A stretch of DNA of 64,000 nucleotides from Thauera sp. 28 (GTDB taxonomy: Bacteria > Pseudomonadota > Gammaproteobacteria > Burkholderiales > Rhodocyclaceae). Below are positions 18,858 to 28,055 of the stretch, in pieces. Both the position numbers and the translations under genes were made by a program. Below the pieces are notes generated by a model, which was not told where the DNA came from, made no database searches, and worked only from the letters and a program-made list of their open reading frames with translations. Every line of letters begins with the position of its first letter. Within the stretch, counting starts at the first letter, position 1. The stretch lies in assembly GCF_000310145.2 (NCBI RefSeq), contig NZ_AMXA01000014.1, positions 1 to 64,000 of the forward strand, read 5' to 3'.

Positions 18858-20942
18858 TCAGCTGCTGGCTGCGAGCTCATTGAGCAGGATGAGCTGGGCC
18901 GCACGGCGTACGCTGCGCGGATGCTTGCGCCGGTAGCTGCCGCTGGGCTGCATTTCCCAGGCCTGGCAATTGTCGCCGAGGTAGGGGCGCAGGCCTTCCT
19001 TCATCACGCGGCGCTTCAGGCGCGGGTCCAGCACCGGGAAGGCGATCTCGATGCGACGGAAGAAGTTGCGGTCCATCCAGTCGGCGCTGGACAGGTACAC
19101 CAGGTCTTCGCCGTCAGCGTGGAAGTGGAAGATGCGGTGGTGCTCCAGGAAACGCCCGACGACCGAGCGCACGCGTATGTTCTCCGACAAGCCGGGCACG
19201 CCGGGGCGCAGCGCGCAGGGGCCACGGATGATCAGGTCCACCTCGACACCGGCTTGCGACGCTTCGTAGAGCGCCTCGATCGTTTCCGGCTCGAGCAGGG
19301 CGTTCATCTTGGTGATGATGCGTCCGCGCCGGCCGGCGCGGGCGATCTCGGCTTCTCGGCGAATCGCCGCCACCACGTTGGGTTGGAGCGAAAACGGTGC
19401 TTGCCAGAGGTGGCGCAGTTCCGTGGCGCGCCCAAGTCCGGTCAGCTGGGTAAAGACCGCTGCGACGTCCTCGCCGATCTCCTTGTTGCAGGTCATGAGG
19501 CCGAAGTCGGTATAGAAGCGGGTGGTGCGCGGATGGTAGTTGCCTGTGCCCAGATGTACGTAGTGGCGCAGACCGTCTTCCTCGCGTCGCACGACCATCA
19601 GCAGCTTGGCATGGGTCTTGTAGCCGAAGACGCCATACACCACATGGGCGCCGACTTCTTCGAGGCGGTTGGCCAAAGTGATGTTAGCCTCTTCGTCGAA
19701 GCGCGCCATGAGTTCGAGCACGACGGTGACTTCCTTGCCCTTTTGCGCCGCGCGCGCCAGGTGCTCCATGAGCACCGAATCCGTCCCGGTCCGGTACACC
19801 GTCATCTTGATCGCCAGCACCTGGGGGTCGTCAGCCGCAGCGCGCAGCATTTCAATGACCGGGGCGAAGCTCTGGAAAGGGTGATGGAGCAGGATGTCGC
19901 CGTTGCGGATCGCCGTGAAGATCTGGCGGCGCTTGTCGAGACCTCTCGGAAGGCCGGGCACGAAGGCCTGGTACTTGAGGTCGGCGCGCTCGACCCAGTC
20001 GGGTACCTGCATCAGGCGGACGAGGTTGACGATGCCGGGCGCGCGATAAAGGTCGCTGGGCGTGAGATGAAAATGCTGCAGCAGGAAGCTGGCCATTTCA
20101 TCCGAGCAGTTGTCGGCCACCTCAAGGCGCACCGCGTCGCCGAAATGACGCTGCTGGAGTTCGCCCTTGAGCGATGCGCGCAGATCCTTCACCTCTTCCT
20201 CATCCACGAACAGGTCGGAATTGCGGGTGACGCGGAACTGGTAGCAGCCGAGCACCTGCATGCCTGCAAACAACCTGGCAACGTGGGCATGCAGCACCGA
20301 GGACAGGAATACGAAGGTGTACTCCTGCGTTGAAATTTCTCGCGGCAGCCTGATCACGCGCGGCAGCGCACGCGGCGCCTGCACGATGGCGGCACCCGAG
20401 TCGCGGCCGAAGGCGTCGCGACCTTCGAGCTCGACCGCGAAGTTCAGGCTCTTGTTGAGCACACGCGGGAACGGGTGGGCAGGATCGAGACCGACCGGGG
20501 TCAGGACCGGCATCACCTCGCGCACGAAGTAGTCCTCGATCCAGTCACGCTGGGCCTCGGTCCATAGGCTGCGGCGCAGGAAAACTACGCCTTCGTTCTC
20601 GAGTGCGGGCAGGATGTCGTCGTTGAGCAGTTCGTACTGCTCGGAGATGATCTCGTGCACCTCGTCGCTGACGCGTGCGAGCAGGTCGGACGGCGTGATG
20701 CCGTCCTCGCCCGACTTTCGGCTGCCGATACGGATCTGTTCCTTGATGCCGGAGACGCGGATCTCGAAGAACTCATCGAGATTGCTCGACACGATGCACA
20801 GGAAACGCAGGCGTTCGAGCAGGGGAACGGTCGGGTCGGCCGCCTGCGCCAGGACGCGGCGCTGGAATTGCAGCAGGGACAGTTCGCGGTTGAGGAAATG
20901 ATCGGCCGGGTACTGCATGGAGGTGCGATTGAACTGGGGCAT
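18858..20942 (-). CDS. ppk: Polyphosphate kinase
   Basis: Makes inorganic polyphosphate reversibly from ATP. The 694-aa product has the PPK1 layout: N-terminal NRELSLLQFQRRVL, then the phospholipase-D-like core with the phosphohistidine region YGVFGYKTHAKLLMVVR, and HLGTGNYHPRT. The frame is open to 21098; the ATG at 20942 (MPQFNRTS) has AGGA 9 bases upstream. Divergent from ppx across a 188-base spacer and convergent with relA (5 bases apart). Confidence 0.95.
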   Translation of the reverse strand: MPQFNRTSMQYPADHFLNRELSLLQFQRRVLAQAADPTVPLLERLRFLCIVSSNLDEFFEIRVSGIKEQIRIGSRKSGEDGITPSDLLARVSDEVHEIISEQYELLNDDILPALENEGVVFLRRSLWTEAQRDWIEDYFVREVMPVLTPVGLDPAHPFPRVLNKSLNFAVELEGRDAFGRDSGAAIVQAPRALPRVIRLPREISTQEYTFVFLSSVLHAHVARLFAGMQVLGCYQFRVTRNSDLFVDEEEVKDLRASLKGELQQRHFGDAVRLEVADNCSDEMASFLLQHFHLTPSDLYRAPGIVNLVRLMQVPDWVERADLKYQAFVPGLPRGLDKRRQIFTAIRNGDILLHHPFQSFAPVIEMLRAAADDPQVLAIKMTVYRTGTDSVLMEHLARAAQKGKEVTVVLELMARFDEEANITLANRLEEVGAHVVYGVFGYKTHAKLLMVVRREEDGLRHYVHLGTGNYHPRTTRFYTDFGLMTCNKEIGEDVAAVFTQLTGLGRATELRHLWQAPFSLQPNVVAAIRREAEIARAGRRGRIITKMNALLEPETIEALYEASQAGVEVDLIIRGPCALRPGVPGLSENIRVRSVVGRFLEHHRIFHFHADGEDLVYLSSADWMDRNFFRRIEIAFPVLDPRLKRRVMKEGLRPYLGDNCQAWEMQPSGSYRRKHPRSVRRAAQLILLNELAASS

Positions 20943-21086
20943 GGGGCGTCCTGAACGAGATGCGGCATTCATGATTATGTGACACTTTCGTTGCGAGAAC
21001 ATGACAGCGCGCAGCCCTTGTGCGGCGTGGTTTGCGCCATGTGTTGGGGCGAAACGAATGGCCCCTGATGCAACGCGGCGCGGTGC

Positions 21087-21092
21087 TAGAAT
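21087..21092 (+). promoter_or_regulatory. Candidate -10 box upstream of ppx
   Basis: TAGAAT in the divergent ppk-ppx spacer, 38 bases before the ppx ATG. No good -35 element is visible, so confidence is limited. Confidence 0.35.
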
Positions 21093-21130
21093 CCGCACTT
21101 CCGGCGCCGGTGGCGTCAGTTTCCTAAAGC

Positions 21131-22633
21131 ATGATGCAAGATCTCATCGCGGCAATCGACCTGGGTTCCAACAGTTTCCGGCTGCAGGTGGGCCGCATCG
21201 TCAATGACCAGATCTATCCGCTGGACGGCCTCAAGGAGGCCGTGCGCCTGGCCGCCGGCCTTTCTCCCGACAAGAAGCTTGATCTCGCTTCTCAGCAGCG
21301 TGGCGTCGCGGCGCTGCAACGCTTCCACGAGCGCCTGCGTGATTTTCCGCCTACCCGGGTGCGTGCGGTTGCCACCAACACCTTGCGCGTGGCGAAGAAC
21401 GCGACCGATTTCCTCATCCGTGCCGAAGCGGCACTCGGCTTTCCGATCGAGGTGATCGCGGGCCGCGAGGAAGCGCGCCTGATCTATGTCGGGGTTGCGC
21501 ATACCTTGCCCGACCCGCACAAGCAGCAGCTGGTCGTAGATATCGGTGGAGGTTCCACCGAGTTCATCATCGGCAAGAGCTTCGAGCCGGCCTTGCTCGA
21601 GTCGCGCTATATGGGCTGTGTCGGCTATAGCCTGCGTTTTTTCCCTGATGGCCAGATCGACAAGCGTGCGTTCCGCGAGGCCGAACTGGCAGCGCGGCGC
21701 GAATTGCAGACCATCTCCCAGACCTATCGCGACACCGGCTGGGAGGAGGCCGTGGGCTCAAGCGGTACCGCAAAGGCGCTGGTTGAGATCCTGGAGCAGA
21801 ACGGCTTCTCTTCGGGGGGGATCACTCGCGACGGCCTCGAGCAGCTCAAGGCCGTGCTCTTGCGCGCAGGTCGCCTCGATGCGATCGACCTCGCAGGCCT
21901 CAAGGGCGACCGCCTGCCAGTGATCCTGGGCGGATTTGCCATCATGAGCGCTGTGTTCAAGGAGTTCGAGCTCGAGCACATGCTGTTCTCCGAGGGGGCC
22001 CTGCGTCTCGGCGTGCTGTATGACCTGCTTGGCCGTTACCACCACCATGACCTGCGCGACGCGACGATCAGCGCCTTCGTGCGTCGTTACGGCGTCGATC
22101 TGCGCCAGGCCCAGCAGGTGGCAGATACCGCCTGCCACCTGCTGGGCCAGCTCGAGCCGGCAATGACGGACCCAGAGCACCCGGACCGACGTTTCCTGCG
22201 CTGGGCCGCGCTGGTGCACGAGATCGGGATCTCGGTCGCGCACTCGAGCTATCACAAGCACAGCGCCTACATCGTGGCCAATGCCGACATGCCTGGTTTT
22301 TCGCGCATGGACCAGGCACGCCTGGCGCGCCTGGTGCTGGCGCACCGAGGCAAGCTCGAACGAGTGGCTTCAATTGATGCAGGCAGTTCGGACTGGATGC
22401 TGATCGCCTGCCTGCGCCTGGCCGTTGTCATCCATCGCGCACGCGACGCCCGTGGTCTGCCGCCGATCACCATGAAGCGGGAGGGCAGGGGGTTCTCGGT
22501 GACGGCAGCGCCGGGGTGGCTGCAGAAGCTGCCATTGACCGCGGCCGCGCTCAACGAGGAGCAGCGCCAATGGATGGGGCTTGGGCGCGGGCTTTACGTG
22601 CGCGCACTGAGCGTACGCGGCGCCACCGCATAA
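21131..22633 (+). CDS. ppx: Exopolyphosphatase
   Basis: Releases orthophosphate from polyphosphate ends; a member of the Ppx/GppA family (ASKHA fold). The 500-aa product shows the phosphate-1 loop IDLGSNSFRLQVG, the VRAVATNTLR segment, VVDIGGGSTEFI and a C-terminal HD-like helical domain (LVHEIGISVAHSSYHKHSAYI). Paired divergently with ppk, so synthesis and breakdown of polyphosphate are encoded back to back. The gene may be co-transcribed with the MCE transporter, whose first ATG is 6 bases downstream. Confidence 0.93.
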   Translation: MMQDLIAAIDLGSNSFRLQVGRIVNDQIYPLDGLKEAVRLAAGLSPDKKLDLASQQRGVAALQRFHERLRDFPPTRVRAVATNTLRVAKNATDFLIRAEAALGFPIEVIAGREEARLIYVGVAHTLPDPHKQQLVVDIGGGSTEFIIGKSFEPALLESRYMGCVGYSLRFFPDGQIDKRAFREAELAARRELQTISQTYRDTGWEEAVGSSGTAKALVEILEQNGFSSGGITRDGLEQLKAVLLRAGRLDAIDLAGLKGDRLPVILGGFAIMSAVFKEFELEHMLFSEGALRLGVLYDLLGRYHHHDLRDATISAFVRRYGVDLRQAQQVADTACHLLGQLEPAMTDPEHPDRRFLRWAALVHEIGISVAHSSYHKHSAYIVANADMPGFSRMDQARLARLVLAHRGKLERVASIDAGSSDWMLIACLRLAVVIHRARDARGLPPITMKREGRGFSVTAAPGWLQKLPLTAAALNEEQRQWMGLGRGLYVRALSVRGATA

Positions 22634-22639
22634 GCGCTC

Positions 22640-23770
22640 ATGAGTCCCGGTGGCCAGGCAGAAGCGAGACAAGGCGGCAGCCTGGTGCTGACGCCCGCCT
22701 CGGCCCGGTTGAGCGGTGACTGGACCTTGCGTGCGCTGGGGCCGCAGTTGCCAGGACTGCGCCGGCAGTTGCGCATGGCGTCCGCCGATGCGGCCTGGAG
22801 TCTCGAAGCGGTCGAACGGCTGGACAGCTTTGGGGCGACCCTGCTTTGGCAGGCCTGGGGGCGGCGCTGGCCGACGCAACTCAGCCTGCGCCCGGCGCAT
22901 CGTCAAACGCTGGAGCGCGTCGCACGCAGCGCGGAACGGCCGCTGCCGCAACTGTCGGCTTTCACGCCAATCGATGCGGTGGTGGCGCTCGGCGGTGCAC
23001 TGATCGCGTTCCTGGCGCATGTGCGGGACTTCGTTGCCCTGCTCGGACAGATCTTCCTCGACCTGCTGCACGTCTTGCGCCACCCGCGCGACTGGCCTTG
23101 GCTCGAGATCTCCGCAAACGTGCACAAGGTCGGCGTCAAGGCCATGCCGGTGACTGCGCTGGTGGGCTTCCTGATCGGCGTTGTGTTGTCCTATCTGTCT
23201 TCACTCCAGCTCAAGGTGTTCGGCGCGGACGTGTTCATCGTCAATATCCTGGGCCTTGGGATCATTCGAGAACTGGGGCCGGTGCTGGTTTCGGTGCTCG
23301 TGGCGGGCCGCTCGGGGTCGGCGATGACCGCACAGTTGGGGGTGATGCGGGTGACCGAGGAGATCGATGCGCTTGCCGCCATGGGGGTGTCGTGCTCGCT
23401 GCGCCTGGTGTTGCCCAAGGTGATCGCGCTCGGCCTTGTGATGCCGCTGCTGGTACTGTGGACCTCGACCATTGCGCTGTTGGGTGGCTGGGTGTCGGCC
23501 TGGGTGGAGCTCGACCTGAGCTTGCGTTACTTCGTAGACGCGCTACCTGATGCCGTGCCGGTCGCGAATGTCTATATAGGCCTCTCCAAGGGCGCGGTGT
23601 TCGGTGTCTTGATCGCCCTTGTCGCCTGCCACTTCGGGCTGCGTGTAAAGCCCAATACCGAGAGCCTGTCGGCGAACACCACGGCTTCGGTTGTGACGGC
23701 GATCACGGCGGTAATCCTGGTTGACGCGCTGTTCGCAATCGCCACCAAGTCGATCGGGATCCCGGGATGA
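22640..23770 (+). CDS. MlaE-family ABC transporter permease with N-terminal STAS-like domain
   Basis: Inner-membrane permease of an MCE-type lipid transport system. The first ~110 of 376 residues resemble a STAS (MlaB-like) domain fused to the permease (SLVLTPASARLSGDWTLRA ... SLEAVERLDSFGATLL). The rest is MlaE-like: about five to six membrane segments and the conserved IRELGPVLVSVLVAGRSGSA, followed by GVMRVTEEIDALAAMGV. It starts 6 bases after ppx and overlaps the ATPase gene by ATGA. Confidence 0.88.
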   Translation: MSPGGQAEARQGGSLVLTPASARLSGDWTLRALGPQLPGLRRQLRMASADAAWSLEAVERLDSFGATLLWQAWGRRWPTQLSLRPAHRQTLERVARSAERPLPQLSAFTPIDAVVALGGALIAFLAHVRDFVALLGQIFLDLLHVLRHPRDWPWLEISANVHKVGVKAMPVTALVGFLIGVVLSYLSSLQLKVFGADVFIVNILGLGIIRELGPVLVSVLVAGRSGSAMTAQLGVMRVTEEIDALAAMGVSCSLRLVLPKVIALGLVMPLLVLWTSTIALLGGWVSAWVELDLSLRYFVDALPDAVPVANVYIGLSKGAVFGVLIALVACHFGLRVKPNTESLSANTTASVVTAITAVILVDALFAIATKSIGIPG

Positions 23771-24561
23771 ACCCGCCAGCAAGCTCGCCCGCCACAGTCG
23801 TCTCCCTGCGTGGAATTACAACCCGCTTCGGTCGCAACGTTGTGCACGAAGAGCTGGATCTCGACGTGGCCCGAGGTGAGATCGTCGCCCTGGTGGGAGG
23901 TTCGGGCAGTGGCAAGACGACCTTGCTGCGCCACATCATAGGCCTGACCCGGCCCGCAGCCGGTACGGTGCAACTGTTCGGCGAACTGCTGCAAGCAGGC
24001 GACCGGAGCGCGCGGCTTTCGCGCCAGCGTCGGTTCGGGGTTCTGTTCCAACAGGGCGCATTGTTTTCGGCCTTCACGGTCGGCGAAAACATCGCCTTTC
24101 CGATGCGCGAGCTGGGCATCATGAGTGCTGCAGAGATCGACGATCTCGTCGCGCTCAAGCTCGCCATGGTGGAGATGGAGCCCGAGCATTCCGTGCTGAT
24201 GCCGGCTGAGCTCTCCGGTGGCATGGTCAAGCGTGCCGCGCTCGCGCGTGCGTTGGCGCTCGAACCTGAGCTGCTGCTGCTCGACGAGCCGACTGCAGGG
24301 CTCGATCCTGAGCGCAGCGCCTCATTCGTGCGCCTGATCCGGGCGCTGCATGGCGATCTGGGGCTGACCGTGGTGCTGATCACACACGATCTCGATACCC
24401 TGGCAGCGATGGCGAGCAAGGTTGCGGTACTTGCCGATCGGCGCATACTGAGCTATGCCCCGCTCGAGGAGACGCTGCGCGTGGATCACCCCTTCATCGA
24501 GCGCTTTTTCCGCGGTGCGCAAGGACAGCGGGCCTTGGCGCGCGCGACTGGAGCAAATTGA
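23767..24561 (+). CDS. MlaF-like ABC transporter ATP-binding protein
   Basis: Cytoplasmic ATPase of the MCE transporter, 264 aa. Walker A GGSGSGKTTLLR, Q-loop region VLFQQGALFSAF, signature ELSGGMVKRAALARAL and Walker B LLLLDEPTAGLD are all present. ATGA overlap with the permease gene; one base separates it from the MCE gene. Substrate (phospholipid or another lipid) is inferred from the family. Confidence 0.92.
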   Translation: MNPPASSPATVVSLRGITTRFGRNVVHEELDLDVARGEIVALVGGSGSGKTTLLRHIIGLTRPAAGTVQLFGELLQAGDRSARLSRQRRFGVLFQQGALFSAFTVGENIAFPMRELGIMSAAEIDDLVALKLAMVEMEPEHSVLMPAELSGGMVKRAALARALALEPELLLLDEPTAGLDPERSASFVRLIRALHGDLGLTVVLITHDLDTLAAMASKVAVLADRRILSYAPLEETLRVDHPFIERFFRGAQGQRALARATGAN

Positions 24562-24562
24562 C

Positions 24563-25504
24563 ATGGAGAATCGTGCGCATGCACTGGCTGCCGGGCTGTT
24601 CGCGCTGATCCTCGGGGCAGGTATCGCATTGGCACTGTGGTGGTTCTCCCAGGAGCGCGAACCGGTGCGCGAACTGGTGCTGGTTGCGCAAGGCGACATC
24701 AACGGCCTGGGGGCGCAGTCCAGGGTGCGCTTTCGCGGCTTGGCGGTAGGGGCGGTCAGCAGTGTTCATATAGACCCCGATGACTCGCGCAACGTGCTGG
24801 TGCACGTGCGCGTTACACGCGATCTGCCGCTGACGCGGGGAGCACGGGCAAGCTTGGGCACGCTCGGTGTCACCGGATTGGCGTATGTTCAGCTCGATGA
24901 CCGCGGCGGTGAGCCACTGCCTTTGGTGGAGGCTTCCGGCTTGCCGCCACGCATCGAATTGCAGCCAGGGCTGCTGGACGTGCTCGCCGAGCGCGCGCTC
25001 GAGATGGTCGGGCAGTTTCAACGGGTGAGCGAGCGCATGGCGGTCCTTCTTGATGATGACACGCTTGGTCGAGTGCGCGCCGCACTGTCCAGCATCGAGA
25101 GCGCTGCCTCTGGGTTCGACCGCAGCCTGGCCGAGATGCCGCAGACGCTGCAGAGTGTCCGCAGCGCCTTCACCCCGGCCAACCTGGCTGCGCTGTCCGG
25201 CCTGCTGGCAAGCCTTGAACGGACCAGTGCGGAAGTCGCACCTACGCTCGGCGAACTCCGCCAGCTTCTGCGTCGGCTGGATACCATGGCGGTACGCGTC
25301 GATCACGCGGCGGTCGCGGCCAGCGACGGCTTGCTCGAAGGGACGCTGCCACAACTCAACGAGCTGCTGCGCGACTTGAGTGCAACCTCGCGGCGGATCA
25401 GCAGATTGGTCGAGGAGGTCGACAGTACGCCGCAGGTGCTGCTGACGGGACGTCCCGCCACCGAGCCGGGGCCCGGCGAAGCGGGCTTTTCCAGCGGGCG
25501 TTGA
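24563..25504 (+). CDS. MCE (MlaD-like) substrate-binding protein
   Basis: Periplasmic, membrane-anchored lipid-binding subunit of the transporter, 313 aa. One N-terminal membrane segment (ALAAGLFALILGAGIALALW), an MCE domain (INGLGAQSRVRFRGLAVGAVSSVHI) and a long helical tail that could form a tube like other MCE proteins. The ORF opens upstream at 24455, but the ATG at 24563 (MENRAHAL) fits the operon spacing and the anchor. Confidence 0.9.
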   Translation: MENRAHALAAGLFALILGAGIALALWWFSQEREPVRELVLVAQGDINGLGAQSRVRFRGLAVGAVSSVHIDPDDSRNVLVHVRVTRDLPLTRGARASLGTLGVTGLAYVQLDDRGGEPLPLVEASGLPPRIELQPGLLDVLAERALEMVGQFQRVSERMAVLLDDDTLGRVRAALSSIESAASGFDRSLAEMPQTLQSVRSAFTPANLAALSGLLASLERTSAEVAPTLGELRQLLRRLDTMAVRVDHAAVAASDGLLEGTLPQLNELLRDLSATSRRISRLVEEVDSTPQVLLTGRPATEPGPGEAGFSSGR

Positions 25505-25581
25505 TTGGGAACAAGAACATGCGAGGGCCGGACCTTGACGATGGGGATCTTGACTTGAGGTATGCAGCATTGTTTTCGTAC

Positions 25582-26199
25582 ATGGTGCCTGATGGCCGCT
25601 GTTGGCTTGCCGGCCTACTGCTGCTGGCGCTTGCCGGGTGTGGAGGATTCTCTTTGCAGCCGAGGCCGATGGCGCTCTACGAGCTTGGCCTCGGGGCGTC
25701 TGCCGCGGTCAGACCTGCGCTCGTGCCTGCGCGGGTCGAGGTGGCGAGTCCCCCATGGCTCGAGACGACAGCAATGCAGTACCGCCTGGCCTGGAACGAT
25801 CCGGGGCGTCGGCGTGCCTATGCCGAGAGCCGCTGGGTGTCGCCACCGGCAGCCATGCTGGGTCTGAACCTGCAGCGCGCGCTGCAGCCCGCGGCAGCAC
25901 CAGGGCGTTGTCGCCTGCATGTCGATGTGGACGAGTTCATCCAGGAATTCGCGACCGCGGAGCGCAGCCATGCGCGCATCGTCCTGCGTGCTGCGCTCTA
26001 TCCATCTCGCAGCGAGACAGCGGTCGCGATGCGCGAGTTCAGCGGGAGCGCCGATGCGTCGCGGGCAGATGCCAGCGCCGGCGCCGAGGCCTTACGCGTC
26101 GCCACCGACAGGGTGGTGGCCGAGATTGTCGCCTGGCTCGCGGCGCTTGACCGCGGCGAGGACGGAGCGTTGAATGCGGCAGGCCGCTGCAGCGCTTGA
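25582..26199 (+). CDS. ABC-type transport auxiliary lipoprotein (PqiC/YmbA-like)
   Basis: Outer-membrane lipoprotein partner of MCE systems, 205 aa from the ATG at 25582. The N terminus MVPDGRCWLAGLLLLALAGC ends in a lipobox LAGC, and the later YELG, VASPPWLETTAMQYRLAW and LRAALYPS blocks match the family. The frame also opens at TTG 25501, overlapping the MCE gene stop, and at ATG 25519; 25582 is preferred because it gives a normal-length signal peptide. It completes the permease-ATPase-MCE-lipoprotein set. Confidence 0.75.
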   Translation: MVPDGRCWLAGLLLLALAGCGGFSLQPRPMALYELGLGASAAVRPALVPARVEVASPPWLETTAMQYRLAWNDPGRRRAYAESRWVSPPAAMLGLNLQRALQPAAAPGRCRLHVDVDEFIQEFATAERSHARIVLRAALYPSRSETAVAMREFSGSADASRADASAGAEALRVATDRVVAEIVAWLAALDRGEDGALNAAGRCSA

Positions 26200-26255
26200 G
26201 TAACGGCAACCCGCGCCTGGCTGAGCAGGGCGGGGAACCACCATAAGGAGACGAG

Positions 26256-27908
26256 ATGAGCGAGACGAGACTGTCGCCCTACGCACAAGGGCTTGAGAAG
26301 ACCGTGGCGAACTACGTGCCGCTGACGCCGCTAACCTTCATCGAGCGCAGTGCCTACGTTTATCCCGAGCGTGTCGCGGTCATCCACGGCGCGCGCCGCT
26401 ACACCTGGCGCGAGAGCTATGTGCGCTGCCGCCGCCTGGCGTCGGCCCTGAAGCAATTGGGCATCGGTAAGGGCGACACCGTTGCTGCGATCCTCAACAA
26501 CACCCCCGAGATGTTCGAATGCCATTTTGGCGTGCCGGCTTGTGGGGCGGTGCTCAATACGATCAACACCCGCCTGGACGCAGAGGCGGTCGCGTTCATC
26601 CTCAATCACGCTGAAGCGAGGGTGCTGATCACCGACCGCGAGTATTCGCGCATGGTGAAGAAGGCGGTGGAACTGGCCGGGCGGGCAGACCTGGTGGTGA
26701 TCGATGTGGACGATCCGGAGTACACAGGGCCGGGCGAATGCCTCGGGCGCATGAACTATGAGGCACTGATTGCAGGCGGTAGCGCCGATTTCGTGTTCGA
26801 GCAGCCTGCAGACGAGTGGGACGCCATTTCGCTCAACTACACCTCGGGCACGACCGGCAACCCGAAGGGGGTGGTGTATCACCACCGCGGGGCCTACCTG
26901 AATGCGATGTCCAACATCGTGTCCTGGGGCATGCCGCCGCATGCGGTCTATCTGTGGACCCTGCCCATGTTCCACTGCAACGGCTGGTGCTTTGCATGGA
27001 CGATGGCGGCCAACGCGGGCGTCAACGTGTGCCTGCGCCGAGTCGATCCGCGACTCATCTTCGACGCCATCCGCGAGCACGGTGTCACGCATTACTGCGG
27101 TGCGCCGATCGTGCACTCGATGCTTGCCAATGCGCCCGAGGAATGGCGCAAGGGCATCAACCACAAGGTGTCCGGCCTGGTGGCGGCAGCACCGCCGCCA
27201 GTTGCGGTGATCGAGGGGATGGCGAAGATTGGCTTCGACATCACCCATGTGTATGGGTTGACGGAAACCTACGGGCCTGCCGCAGTGTGCGCCAAGCACG
27301 ATGAGTGGCGCGAACTGCCGCTGGCCGAGCAGGTGTCGCTCAATGGCCGGCAGGGCGTGCGCTACCACGCCCAGGAAGGAATCACGGTCATGGACCCAGC
27401 CACCATGGAGCCCGTGCCCTGGGATGGTGAAACGATGGGCGAGATCATGTTCCGCGGCAACCTGGTCATGAAGGGCTATCTCAAGAACCCCGATGCGACG
27501 GCGGAGTCGTTCCGCGGCGGCTGGTACCACACCGGCGATCTGGCGGTGATGCAGCCTGATGGCTACGTCAAGATCAAGGATCGCTCCAAGGACATCATCA
27601 TCTCCGGTGGTGAGAACATCTCGTCGATCGAGGTCGAGGATGCGTTGTACAAGCACCCTGCGGTCATGGCTGCAGCGGTGGTGGCGCTGCCCGACGACAA
27701 ATGGGGGGAAGTGCCGTGCGCCTTCGTGGAGCTTCGCGAAGGGGCGGAGGTGGCCGCCGACACGCTCGTTGCCCACTGCCGTGAACACCTCGCTGGCTTC
27801 AAGGTACCCAAGCGCATCATCTTCGGCGAGCTGCCCAAGACATCCACGGGCAAGATCCAGAAATTCGTGCTGCGCGACCAGGCGCGCTCGACGGCGTCCT
27901 TCGGGTAG
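26256..27908 (+). CDS. Acyl-CoA synthetase (AMP-forming, AlkK-like)
   Basis: Activates a carboxylic acid to its CoA thioester. The 550-aa product carries the AMP-binding signature YTSGTTGNPKGVVYHHRGA, the motif VYGLTETYGP and the C-terminal hinge/lysine regions GWYHTGDLAV, IKDRSKDIIISGGENIS and PKTSTGKIQKFVLR. Sequence resembles medium-chain fatty acid ligases (AlkK type) and the methylthiopropionate ligase DmdB; the substrate cannot be fixed. AAGGAGACGAG precedes the ATG. It stands before an enoyl-CoA hydratase gene, 147 bases away. Confidence 0.88.
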   Translation: MSETRLSPYAQGLEKTVANYVPLTPLTFIERSAYVYPERVAVIHGARRYTWRESYVRCRRLASALKQLGIGKGDTVAAILNNTPEMFECHFGVPACGAVLNTINTRLDAEAVAFILNHAEARVLITDREYSRMVKKAVELAGRADLVVIDVDDPEYTGPGECLGRMNYEALIAGGSADFVFEQPADEWDAISLNYTSGTTGNPKGVVYHHRGAYLNAMSNIVSWGMPPHAVYLWTLPMFHCNGWCFAWTMAANAGVNVCLRRVDPRLIFDAIREHGVTHYCGAPIVHSMLANAPEEWRKGINHKVSGLVAAAPPPVAVIEGMAKIGFDITHVYGLTETYGPAAVCAKHDEWRELPLAEQVSLNGRQGVRYHAQEGITVMDPATMEPVPWDGETMGEIMFRGNLVMKGYLKNPDATAESFRGGWYHTGDLAVMQPDGYVKIKDRSKDIIISGGENISSIEVEDALYKHPAVMAAAVVALPDDKWGEVPCAFVELREGAEVAADTLVAHCREHLAGFKVPKRIIFGELPKTSTGKIQKFVLRDQARSTASFG

Positions 27909-27999
27909 CACAGGGGCGGGCACGGATGCAGAGCGCATCCATGCCCGCTCGCGTTTGACGATGGCCTTGGGACACAGTGCGCGGTAGTATTGGTGTACG

Positions 28000-28015
28000 T
28001 TGACGTTAACGTAAA
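28000..28015. promoter_or_regulatory. Palindromic operator upstream of the enoyl-CoA hydratase gene
   Basis: TTGACGTTAACGTAAA is an almost perfect 16-bp palindrome (one mismatched pair) lying 40 bases before the ATG. It resembles, from memory, sites of MerR-family LiuR regulators of branched-chain acyl-CoA catabolism. No liuR gene is in the window. Confidence 0.5.
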
Positions 28016-28055
28016 TAACGATGACTGTTCCCCATTCTGATTACGGAGGCGAGAC

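Noticed and set aside
24455-24562. Longer N terminus of the MCE-domain protein
   Set aside because: The upstream part overlaps the ATPase gene in another frame and would bury the membrane anchor; the ATG at 24563 fits the operon.
26331-27938. 535-codon open frame opposite the acyl-CoA ligase gene
   Set aside because: Same reasoning: shadow frame, His/Arg-rich, no recognisable motif.
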